This document shows, in pieces, positions 57,456 through 64,000 of a DNA stretch of 64,000 bases. Source of the stretch: Gordonia hankookensis (lineage in GTDB: Bacteria; Actinomycetota; Actinomycetes; Mycobacteriales; Mycobacteriaceae); assembly GCF_014673215.1 (NCBI RefSeq), contig NZ_JACWMS010000002.1, forward strand, positions 806,001-870,000, in the 5' to 3' direction. The stretch's first letter is position 1, and each line of letters opens with the position of its first letter. The notes beneath the pieces are model-generated. The model was not told the origin of the DNA and did not search any database. It saw nothing but the letters and a program-made list of their open reading frames with translations. Both the position numbers and the translations under genes were made by a program.

Positions 57456-57474
57456 ACATCAGATTCGTATACGA
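57456..57474 (+). promoter_or_regulatory. TetR operator 2, upstream of the alpha/beta hydrolase gene
   Basis: ACATCAGATTCGTAT at 57456-57470 is identical to the 15-mer in operator 1, on the same strand. Here it continues so that TCGTATACGA (57465-57474) is a perfect 10-bp palindrome, and CTGACATCAG just upstream is a second small dyad. It ends 11 bp before the hydrolase start and overlaps the ribosome-binding region. Confidence 0.7.
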
Positions 57475-57485
57475 GGAGAATCGCC

Positions 57486-58595
57486 GTGCCCATCGAGCAA
57501 ACGTTTGTCGGTCTCGAATCCCCCGCCGTCGGCCGTGCAGGCGCGGGCGGTCATCCGTGCCAGGGCCTGTATCACACTCCGTCCCAACGCAAGCCGCGAA
57601 CTGCCGTGATGGCGACGCATTACCAGATCGATTTCTCCGAGCACTATCTCGCCGAGCATCTGGCGCGGCGGGGCTACGGGTTCCTCGGCTGGAACACCCG
57701 GTTCCGGGGTGACGAAGCACATTTCCTGCTCGACCATGCCCTGGTCGACATCGGTGTCGGTGTGCACTGGTTGCGCGAACAGGCAGGCGTGGACACCGTT
57801 GTGCTGCTGGGCAACTCGGGTGGCGGATCGTTGATGGCCGCCTATCAGTCGCAGGCGTCGCAACCATCCATCACAGCGGTCGCAGGCTCACGACTCGCCC
57901 GCGGCGTCGAGGACCTCCCCGCCGCCGACGGATACATCTCGAGCGCGGCCCACCTCGGCCGGCCGGATGTGCTGACCGCATGGATGGACGGCTCCGTCGT
58001 CGACGAGAACGACCCGCTGGCCACTGATCCCGCGCTCGACCTGTTCAATCCCGACAACGGGCCGTCGTATTCGACCGAGTTCGTACAGCGATACCGCGAC
58101 GCGCAGTCCGCGCGCAATCACAAGATCACCCGATGGGTCAAGGACGAACTCGCACGACTGGCAGCGGCGGGATACCACGACCGTCCATTCTCGGTGGCGA
58201 GGACCTGGGCCGACCCACGCATGGTGGATCCGACCCTGGAACCGACGAAGCGGGAGCCGAACCGGTGTTATGCCGGAACACCGGAGCGCGCCAACAAATC
58301 GGTGTTCGGGATCGCCTCGGCCACCACGCTGCGGACGTGGCTGTCGCTGTGGAGCCTCGAGGATTCACACACGCGCGCCCACACGCACCTGCCGCGGATC
58401 ACGGTGCCCTCCCTGGTGGTGAATGCCGATCGCGACACCGGAGTGTTCCCCAGTGATGCCATCGCGATCCGCGATGGCCTGGGCGCAACGGACAAGACCT
58501 TCCACGAGTTCGACACCGACCACTACTTCCAGGAGAACAACGGCCGCGACGACGTCGCCGACCTCATCGACGCATGGATCGCTCAGCGGTTTTGA
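57486..58595 (+). CDS. Alpha/beta hydrolase
   Basis: The 369-residue protein has an alpha/beta hydrolase core with nucleophile elbow VVLLGNSGGGSLMAAYQSQ (Ser near residue 107), VPSLVVNADRDTGVFPSDA for the acid and FDTDHYFQEN for the histidine. A cap-like insertion of about 120 residues between the elbow and the acid (around SRLARGVEDLP to NRCYAGTPERAN) is unusual and may define the substrate. The start is GTG after GAGGAG. Its upstream region shares an exact 15-mer with the divergent tetR/VOC promoter, so it belongs to the same regulon. Ester, thioester or C-C hydrolysis is possible. Confidence 0.82.
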   Translation: MPIEQTFVGLESPAVGRAGAGGHPCQGLYHTPSQRKPRTAVMATHYQIDFSEHYLAEHLARRGYGFLGWNTRFRGDEAHFLLDHALVDIGVGVHWLREQAGVDTVVLLGNSGGGSLMAAYQSQASQPSITAVAGSRLARGVEDLPAADGYISSAAHLGRPDVLTAWMDGSVVDENDPLATDPALDLFNPDNGPSYSTEFVQRYRDAQSARNHKITRWVKDELARLAAAGYHDRPFSVARTWADPRMVDPTLEPTKREPNRCYAGTPERANKSVFGIASATTLRTWLSLWSLEDSHTRAHTHLPRITVPSLVVNADRDTGVFPSDAIAIRDGLGATDKTFHEFDTDHYFQENNGRDDVADLIDAWIAQRF

Positions 58596-58619
58596 TCGCG
58601 ACCTGACCCGAATGGTCCA

Positions 58620-59174
58620 CTAGGGCTGCATCAGTACCGATGCCGATGGGTAGCTCTCGGCGAAGTGATCGGGCAGAGGGGCGATGAAGACGTTCTCGGT
58701 ACGGGTGCGACTCACCCGCCACCGTCCGTCCTCCTTGCGGAAAGTGTTGTTCAGGCGACTGGATCGCAACAGTGACCTGCCGTCCGAGAACAGCCAGGGC
58801 TGCATGTGGACCCACTGCCCGTCGGCCTCGGCGCCGTCGACATGGATCTGTTCGGATGTCAGGTAATGGACGTTGAGCAGGAGCGCCGGATCCCGCTTCT
58901 CACCCCAGAACGACTGGAAGTGTTGCCGGATGGCGTCTTTGCCCTCCGCCCGGCCGAACTGGCCGGTGTAGTACTCCCCGACGCCCTCCCAGACCGCGTC
59001 GTCGGTGTACAGGTCGAGAATACGGTTGATCCGCTCGGCGTCGTCCTGCACGCCGAACTCCGGACACGGAGTGTCGCACAGGAACATGTAACGGGCCTGC
59101 ACACGCCGGATCTCGGCCTCTGCCTCCAGTACCTCGATACGTGCGGTCAATGCGGCGATGGCGTCTGCGGTCAT
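58620..59174 (-). CDS. SnoaL-like (NTF2 fold) domain protein
   Basis: The 184-residue protein has the alpha+beta cone pattern of SnoaL_4-type proteins: an initial coiled helix (ALTARIEVLEAEAEIRRVQARYMFLCD), DAERINRILDLYTDDAVWEG, GKDAIRQHF and WLFSDGRSLLRSSRLNNTFRKEDGRWRVSRTRTE. Such proteins are small cyclases, dehydratases or dioxygenase partners in aromatic catabolism. Its ATG overlaps the stop of the flavin reductase (ATGA), so the two act together or are co-regulated. No catalytic residues can be assigned with confidence. Confidence 0.78.
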   Translation of the reverse strand: MTADAIAALTARIEVLEAEAEIRRVQARYMFLCDTPCPEFGVQDDAERINRILDLYTDDAVWEGVGEYYTGQFGRAEGKDAIRQHFQSFWGEKRDPALLLNVHYLTSEQIHVDGAEADGQWVHMQPWLFSDGRSLLRSSRLNNTFRKEDGRWRVSRTRTENVFIAPLPDHFAESYPSASVLMQP

Positions 59175-60343
59175 CGTTCCAGAACCTCCACTACTGTTCG
59201 TGCCTGACGGATCCACTCGTTGATGCGCGCACCGGTCTGCCGGGAGGGCAACTGCCCCAGGCGAAGTGTCATCGAATGGCCGCCCTTCGGATCTCGGATC
59301 GGGAGAACCAGCGAGCCCACGTCGTAGATCTCGTGATCGACGAGATCACGTATGCGGTAGTCAACCGATGAGCTCTCGATGGATGCGCGAATGCTCCGTT
59401 CCTCCGACGGCGTCAACCGACCACTTTCGTAGCGGCGGGTCGCTTCCCGCATCTCGTCGTATGCAGCACTGCCCTCGGCCGGCAGGAACGAGATCAGGTA
59501 GCCGTTGTCCCGGACGAATGCGAGTCGGGCACGGTGGACCTCCTTGACCGTCTCGTCGGCGCCACGCAGTTTGGCGATCCAGCGTTCCTGGGTGTCGCCG
59601 TCCTGATCGAAGACATACGAGTCACCGATCGGTGGGACCATCGGAATGCGGTGCGCGAGCCCCTCTTCGCGATCGACGCCTGCGCCGGTCGCCGAAAGCA
59701 CGGTGGCCATCTCGTCGGCGCTGACCGCGGTGAACACCGTCACCTCGCAACCGATCGACGACGCCAGCTCTTCGACCTGCGGGCGCGCGGAGTGGGCCGC
59801 GTGAATGGCAGGCAGGATCTCGTGATCCATGCGCGCCATGAGTGATGTACACACGAAGCTGCCATAGCCGCCCTGGAAGAAGAGCAGGGGCGAGACGGGA
59901 TTGGTGACCGCCAGATCGCGTACCTCGCACAGCGCGATCCAGTGATCCCCTGCCTCGACCGTGTCCCACAATGTGGTGTCGATCCAGGCCACCGAATCAC
60001 TCAGGACCGGGTCACCGGACGGTGATGGGAACCAGTCGATCCCGTCGAGCTTGTTCTCCCATCGCTGGGCGACCCGCAGGACGATTTCCTCCTGTTCGCC
60101 GCCGAGGATGTTGATACACAACGACGAGCATTTCTGCATCCTGTCGAACGTGCGGGAGGTCTTCATCGGCATGAACGACACCAGCGGAGGGTCGAGGGAG
60201 ACCGAACTGAAGGTACCGACGACCATCGCCAGGATCTCCCCGGCGGCGTCGCGACCCGTCACCACCACGACTCCGGTCGGGTAATGACCCAGAACGTCGC
60301 GGAACAGCTTGGGATCTACGGCGGCAGGGGCGTTGGCAGACAT
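59171..60343 (-). CDS. Flavin reductase with C-terminal IclR-like effector domain
   Basis: The 390-residue protein is twice the usual flavin reductase length. Residues 10-165 form the FMN-binding split-barrel (FRDVLGHYPTGVVVVTGRDAAG, MVVGTFSSVSLDPPLVSFMPMKTSRTF), which supplies reduced flavin to a two-component monooxygenase. Residues 185-390 lack reductase motifs; VEELASSIGCEVTVFTAVSADEMATVLSATG and SLVLPIRDPKGGHSMTLRLGQLPSRQ resemble an IclR effector-binding domain, so the reductase may be ligand-gated. The ATG follows AGGAGAAG. The oxygenase partner is not adjacent. The SnoaL-like gene overlaps its end. Confidence 0.78.
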   Translation of the reverse strand: MSANAPAAVDPKLFRDVLGHYPTGVVVVTGRDAAGEILAMVVGTFSSVSLDPPLVSFMPMKTSRTFDRMQKCSSLCINILGGEQEEIVLRVAQRWENKLDGIDWFPSPSGDPVLSDSVAWIDTTLWDTVEAGDHWIALCEVRDLAVTNPVSPLLFFQGGYGSFVCTSLMARMDHEILPAIHAAHSARPQVEELASSIGCEVTVFTAVSADEMATVLSATGAGVDREEGLAHRIPMVPPIGDSYVFDQDGDTQERWIAKLRGADETVKEVHRARLAFVRDNGYLISFLPAEGSAAYDEMREATRRYESGRLTPSEERSIRASIESSSVDYRIRDLVDHEIYDVGSLVLPIRDPKGGHSMTLRLGQLPSRQTGARINEWIRQARTVVEVLER

Positions 60344-60522
60344 GGCTTCTCCTGGATTCACTGGACGTGTCACCCTGGTGGTCACACGACCGGGCGACCT
60401 GATCCGGTCATCTGATGGTGCGAAGCTATGTCGTCACGTCCCTACGGCGATAGGAGGGAAATCTTTACTGTCGCGGACGATGCAGAGCGGGCAGACTGGA
60501 CTCACCGGAAGAAGGAGGAACG

Positions 60523-61818
60523 GTGAGCTCGGCCTACTCGACACAGCCCGTCAGTGACCAGGCAACCGCGGTACACGAGAGTACGGTGACCGCGGAGTCG
60601 CTCGTGACACAGGTGCGTGAGGAGATCCTCCGCACCGAACCCGATCTGTCCGCCTGGGTCGAGTTGTCGACGACGTACCTCGACGACGCACGCACCGAAG
60701 ACCGCACGCCCGGCCGACGGCCGTTGCGCGGGGTCTCGGTCGGCGTCAAGGATCTGATCGACGTCGCGGGATTGCCGACCAGGGCCGGCTCGACGGTGGC
60801 CTCGGATCGGCCTGCGGCGGCGGACGCGCCGTGTGTCCGGCGACTTCGCGAGCTCGGCGCGGTGGTCCAGGGCAAGACGGTGACCACCGAATACGGCTAT
60901 TTCTCACCCGGTCCCACCCGCAATCCACACGCATCCGATCACACCCCCGGCGGTTCCTCGAGTGGTTCGGCGGCCGCGGTGGGCGCAGGCACCATCCCGC
61001 TGGCGCTCGGGACACAGACCGCCGGATCGCTCACACGCCCCGCCTCCTACTGCGGCGCAGCGGGGATGGTGCTGGCACACGGCACAACCGATCTCGCAGG
61101 CATCACCGGCCTGAGCCCCTCACTCGACTCACTCGGATTGCTCACCCGCACCGTCGCCGACCTCGAATACGTCTACACCGCGTTCTCGGGGCGGCCGGCC
61201 CGTACCCCCCAGCGCCGCCTGGTGAGTGGCGTACTGCTGTGGGAGGGCAGCGAACTCGCCGCCATCGACCCGCCGATGCGCGAGCTGCTCGACACCCTCC
61301 CGGGAATCCTCATCGAGGCGGGCGTCGAATGCCATGATCTCGACTGGGACGACCATGTCCGCACCCTCGCCGACGATCACGTCACCGTCATGGGTCACGA
61401 GGCGGCCGCCACCCTGGACGAGATCGTCGACGCGCACGGTGATGCCCTCAGCCCACAATTGCGCTCACTCGTGGAGGACGGGCGTCAGGTCGCCGCCGAC
61501 GATCACACCGCCGCACTCATCCGTCGCGACCGGTCGCGCGAGCTGTTGTCCGAGATCCTCGGCGCGAACGCCGTCATCGTCGGTCCGGCCGCCCCCGGCC
61601 CGGCACCGAAGGGCCTCGGTGCCACCGGTTCCCCTGTACTCAGCCGCCCGTGGCAGCTCCTGGGTTGTCCCGTGGTGGTGGTTCCCGGCGCACGCACCGG
61701 CGACGGCCTTCCGCTCGGCGTGCAGATCGTCGGTCTGCCCGGCCACGAGTCGAACCTGTTCGAATTGGCGAGCACACTGGAGCCACTGCTGCATGCGTCG
61801 CCGACCCGGTCGGCCTGA
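60523..61818 (+). CDS. Amidase signature family hydrolase
   Basis: The 431-residue protein has the amidase-signature triad: Lys76 in VSVGVKDLID, a cis-serine in TPGGSSSGSAAAV (near residue 146) and the nucleophile Ser169 in GTQTAGSLTRPASYCG. It would hydrolyse a carboxamide, or an ester, hydrazide or ureido bond. The GTG start follows AAGGAGG. It is divergent from the flavin reductase with 179 bp between and is followed by a small gene of unknown function 29 bp later. The substrate region (residues 190-330) is not diagnostic. Cytoplasmic. Confidence 0.87.
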   Translation: MSSAYSTQPVSDQATAVHESTVTAESLVTQVREEILRTEPDLSAWVELSTTYLDDARTEDRTPGRRPLRGVSVGVKDLIDVAGLPTRAGSTVASDRPAAADAPCVRRLRELGAVVQGKTVTTEYGYFSPGPTRNPHASDHTPGGSSSGSAAAVGAGTIPLALGTQTAGSLTRPASYCGAAGMVLAHGTTDLAGITGLSPSLDSLGLLTRTVADLEYVYTAFSGRPARTPQRRLVSGVLLWEGSELAAIDPPMRELLDTLPGILIEAGVECHDLDWDDHVRTLADDHVTVMGHEAAATLDEIVDAHGDALSPQLRSLVEDGRQVAADDHTAALIRRDRSRELLSEILGANAVIVGPAAPGPAPKGLGATGSPVLSRPWQLLGCPVVVVPGARTGDGLPLGVQIVGLPGHESNLFELASTLEPLLHASPTRSA

Positions 61819-61847
61819 GCCGCCTGCCCTGAGAGAAGTCGATCACC

Positions 61848-62210
61848 ATGGTCATCAAACCGCGTCCCGTCACCCACCATCGCATGTTCCTCACCTGCTA
61901 TGAGGACACGTTCAACTACGGATGGCATCACGTTGACCTGTTCGTCCACGACGAACTCGGGCGTGAGGTGAACTGGGTGCACTGGACGGTCGAGGCCGAC
62001 GGGCCCGAAGCCGCCGACGAATCCGTCCGCAACGAGGAGCCGTGGCTACAGCGGACGTCGGAATGGGAGCATCGGGTCAGTGCGGTCGGCATGAACTATT
62101 GGACAGCGGACGCCACCTGGGACGACGAGCCCGACCGGGCTACCCTCGATTCGAGGACAGGGCGAGCGCAGCGACGGGAAAATGCCACCGATGACCCAGG
62201 AACCAGCTGA
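61848..62210 (+). CDS. Hypothetical protein, 120 residues
   Basis: I do not recognise this protein. It is rich in Trp, His and acidic residues (HHRMFLTCYEDTFNYGWHHVDLFVHDELGREVNWVHWTVEADG), has no membrane segment or signal peptide, and ends in a charged, probably disordered tail (about residues 90-120). The ATG follows GAGAGAAG at a good distance. It begins 29 bp after the amidase stop, and its 3' end overlaps the FixJ-type regulator start, so it is probably part of an amidase-unknown-regulator transcript. The His/Trp-rich first half could bind metal or haem, but that is only an impression. Confidence 0.65.
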   Translation: MVIKPRPVTHHRMFLTCYEDTFNYGWHHVDLFVHDELGREVNWVHWTVEADGPEAADESVRNEEPWLQRTSEWEHRVSAVGMNYWTADATWDDEPDRATLDSRTGRAQRRENATDDPGTS

Positions 62211-62844
62211 TACCGCATCGTCGACGACCGTGTACGTGGTCGACGACGATCCCGCGCTGTGCGAATCGGTCGACTGGCTGCTGGGGAGTATCGGCATCTC
62301 GCCGCACATCTGTCACAGCGCGGACGAATTCCTCGAGGCGTACAGCGGTGACCACCCGGCCTGCATCATCCTCGACGTGCGGATGCCCCGGATGAGCGGT
62401 CCGCGTCTGCAGGAGAAACTCAACGAGTTCGCCCCCCACGTCGCCATCATCTTCGTCTCGGCACACGGAGACATCCGCATGTCGGTGTCCACGCTGCAGG
62501 CCGGCGCTCTCGACTTCCTCGAGAAGCCGTACGACCCGCAGCGGTTGCTCGACGCGGTGCAGGCCGGTATGGAGAAGGCGAGCGAACGCTTCCACACCCA
62601 CGCGCAACGGCGGTCCATCGAGGCCAAGGTTGCGCTGCTGACACCACGCGAACGAGACATCCTGGCCCTGGTCGTCGAAGGCCTGCCCAGCCAGAACATC
62701 GCCCGTCGTCTGCAGATGAGTGTGAAGACCGTGGACGTCCACCGTGCGCGCATCAAGAGCAAGACCGATGCCGACAGCATCAGTACCCTCGTCCGCGACA
62801 TCCTGAGATTCGATGTGGCGGTGCCGACGGACACCGCCACGTGA
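62191..62844 (+). CDS. Response regulator, FixJ/NarL-like (LuxR HTH)
   Basis: The 217-residue protein has a receiver domain (VYVVDDDPALCESV, acid pocket; Asp62 in IILDVRMPRMSG as phosphoacceptor; FLEKPYD with the conserved Lys) and a C-terminal LuxR-type HTH (LTPRERDILALVVEGLPSQNIARRLQMSVKTVDVHRARIKSK). The FixJ-like receiver, ending in LEKPYD, is typical of regulators of oxygen, aromatic or dicarboxylate metabolism. No histidine kinase lies in the window. The ATG at 62191 has GGGAAAA at a good distance; an ATG three codons earlier is the alternative. It overlaps the preceding small gene by 20 bases. Confidence 0.88.
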   Translation: MTQEPADTASSTTVYVVDDDPALCESVDWLLGSIGISPHICHSADEFLEAYSGDHPACIILDVRMPRMSGPRLQEKLNEFAPHVAIIFVSAHGDIRMSVSTLQAGALDFLEKPYDPQRLLDAVQAGMEKASERFHTHAQRRSIEAKVALLTPRERDILALVVEGLPSQNIARRLQMSVKTVDVHRARIKSKTDADSISTLVRDILRFDVAVPTDTAT

Positions 62845-62868
62845 CCCACGGTCGCCGCGCGTGGTGAC

Positions 62869-63819
62869 TCAGTAGTAGTCCAGCACGATGCGGGAGCCCT
62901 TCGCCCGCGACACGCAGACCGCGATGACCTCACCGGATTCGCGTTCGGCCTTGGTCAGCACATTGTCGCGATGCTCGGCGTCGCCCTCGAGCACCTGCAT
63001 GATGCAGGTGCCGCAGATGCCCTCCTGGCATGAGGTGTCGACGTCACATCCGTTCTCCTCCAGCACTTCCACGATGCTCTTGTCGGCCGGTACGGGGTAC
63101 GTCTCGCCCTCGAGTTCCACCTCGAATGCGGCGTTGCTCTCCGCCGACGGCTGCTCGGTGGCGTGGAAGTTCTCGAAATGCACGGCGTCGGCCGGCACGA
63201 AACGCTCCGCCAGTGCGACGACTTTCGTCATGAAACCATCAGGGCCGCAGACGTATACGTGCGTTCCATCGACCGTCCCCGCCAGCGCGGCTTCCAGCAG
63301 GGCGCCCTGCCGGTCTCGAGCGACACCGACGTGTGCATGCAACTTCTCCGGGCATCGCTCGCGCAGCAGCGGCAGGAATGCGGCCTCCTCTTCGGTCCGG
63401 GAGAAGTAGTGCAGTTCGAAGCTGATGCCCTGCACATCCATGTACCGCGCCATGCTCAGCATCGGTGTGATGCCGATGCCCGCGGCCACCAGGACGTGAT
63501 GGGACGCATCGGACCCGATCGTCAACAGATTGCGCGGCTCGCTGATCTTGAGTGCGTCACCGACCTCGACCTCGTGCAACGCCACCGAGCCGCCGCGCGA
63601 GTTCGTCTCGCGTTTGACGGCCACGGCGAACGACTCTCGTCCGTCCGGGCGGCTGCACAGCGAGTACTGCCGGGTGATGGCGGTGGGCCCCACGACGTCG
63701 ATGTGTGCGCCGGGTGAATACGAACCGATCGGCGTCCCATCGGATTTGGACAGATAGAAGGTCTTGACGGTCGGTGTCTCCTGGACGACGTCCGAGACGA
63801 TCACGTCGATCAGCGACAT
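62869..63819 (-). CDS. PDR/VanB-type FMN reductase with C-terminal [2Fe-2S] domain
   Basis: The 316-residue protein has the phthalate dioxygenase reductase order. It starts with an FMN-binding barrel with RQYSLCSRPDG (about residues 50-60, RxYS motif). A nucleotide domain with GIGITPMLSMARYM and YVCGPDGFMTKVV follows, then a plant-type ferredoxin domain with Cys ligands in DVDTSCQEGICGTCIMQVLEG and a final AVCVSRAKG. It passes electrons from NAD(P)H to a Rieske oxygenase such as vanillate demethylase. No oxygenase lies in this window; it may be just beyond the right edge, where the next minus-strand gene is an SDR 27 bp upstream. Confidence 0.9.
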   Translation of the reverse strand: MSLIDVIVSDVVQETPTVKTFYLSKSDGTPIGSYSPGAHIDVVGPTAITRQYSLCSRPDGRESFAVAVKRETNSRGGSVALHEVEVGDALKISEPRNLLTIGSDASHHVLVAAGIGITPMLSMARYMDVQGISFELHYFSRTEEEAAFLPLLRERCPEKLHAHVGVARDRQGALLEAALAGTVDGTHVYVCGPDGFMTKVVALAERFVPADAVHFENFHATEQPSAESNAAFEVELEGETYPVPADKSIVEVLEENGCDVDTSCQEGICGTCIMQVLEGDAEHRDNVLTKAERESGEVIAVCVSRAKGSRIVLDYY

Positions 63820-63846
63820 GGTTGTTCTCCTGATAGAGCGACTGGG

Positions 63847-64000
63847 TCAGCGAACGTAGAGTCCGCCGTTGACGTCCCAGCAGGCGCCGGTGACGAAGTA
63901 GGCGTCGTCCTTGGTGAGCAGGCCGACCATATCCGCGATGAATGAGGGACTGCCCAGGCGACCGACCGGGATACCGGCGATCACCGCATCGAGTCGATCG
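63847..64000 (-). CDS. SDR family oxidoreductase, C-terminal fragment
   Basis: Only the last 50 or so codons are in the window; the gene continues past the right edge. The frame reads IPVGRLGSPSFIADMVGLL, then TKDDAYFVTGACWDVNGGLYVR and a TGA. This is the standard C-terminus of classical short-chain dehydrogenases, where PxGRxG follows the catalytic region and the GG-x-x-V end packs against the nucleotide domain. It lies 27 bp upstream of the VanB-type reductase on the same strand and is probably in one operon with it. The active site is not visible. Confidence 0.85.
   Translation of the reverse strand, partial: DRLDAVIAGIPVGRLGSPSFIADMVGLLTKDDAYFVTGACWDVNGGLYVR

Noticed and set aside
60367..60387. 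Dyad GTGT...ACAC between the flavin reductase and amidase genes
   Set aside because: The arms are imperfect and I found no second copy and no regulator next to it.

Overview
The window is a 64 kb chromosomal segment from a high-GC actinobacterium. Several features point to the Mycobacteriales, most likely Gordonia or a close relative: many GTG starts and ATGA/GTGA overlaps, an F420-type luciferase-like oxidoreductase, a secreted cholesterol oxidase, a 13E12-family HNH protein behind a perfect mycobacterial-type SOS box, a HelR-type RNA polymerase motor behind a rifamycin-associated element, and a carotenoid cluster. The genus is an inference. No rRNA, tRNA, CRISPR array, insertion sequence or prophage was seen.

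Layout. Positions 1-5100 hold the tail of a short-chain dehydrogenase, a sulfotransferase, a DUF1214 protein, a 61-bp tandem repeat and a coupled pair of acyl-CoA dehydrogenases. Positions 5100-13600 form a complete carotenoid locus. The idi-crtB-crtI run on the + strand converges on a minus-strand operon, crtE > crtA-like > cruF-like > family 2 glycosyltransferase > crtD/crtN-like desaturase, whose last four genes overlap end to start. No lycopene cyclase is present, so the locus encodes acyclic end chemistry (desaturation, hydration, keto insertion, glycosylation). Positions 13600-25900 hold small regulator-target pairs with visible operators (ROK/MFS, TetR/membrane protein, GntR/MFS with a perfect 30-bp palindrome), a glutathione-peroxidase-like enzyme, a zinc metallopeptidase, an LLM oxidoreductase, a stand-alone acyl carrier protein, CinA and a TetR regulator.

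Positions 25900-32200 carry a Tat-exported cholesterol oxidase, helR with its RAE, and the DUF222/HNH protein with its SOS box. Positions 32200-40300 hold an aromatic catabolic operon (FAD monooxygenase, VOC extradiol dioxygenase, FAH-family enzyme, cyclase-family hydrolase, C-C hydrolase-like protein) divergent from a LysR regulator and two overlapping SDRs. Next come a strong terminator and a secreted transglycosylase-like protein with a long, structured leader.

Positions 41600-48300 hold an IclR regulator and a tight five-gene unit: a PEP-mutase/isocitrate-lyase-family lyase, LeuC-like and LeuD-like hydro-lyase subunits, an MHS-family symporter and an acyl-CoA ligase. I read it as an import, hydration and cleavage module for a substituted C4 dicarboxylic acid. 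The hydro-lyase and the lyase both deviate from standard active-site motifs, which makes this the best candidate for an undescribed pathway.

Positions 48300-64000 hold further catabolic units: a bicupin with an esterase, a LysR regulator and a methyltransferase. A TetR-controlled operon follows (VOC, acyl-CoA ligase, enolase-superfamily enzyme, ketopantoate-reductase-like protein). It ends in the relic of another acyl-CoA ligase and shares an operator with a nearby alpha/beta hydrolase. The last genes are a SnoaL-like protein, a flavin reductase with an extra C-terminal domain, an amidase, an orphan FixJ-type regulator, a VanB-type reductase and the end of another SDR. Starts were chosen by ribosome-binding site, overlap and family length; functions come from motifs read by eye, without database searches.
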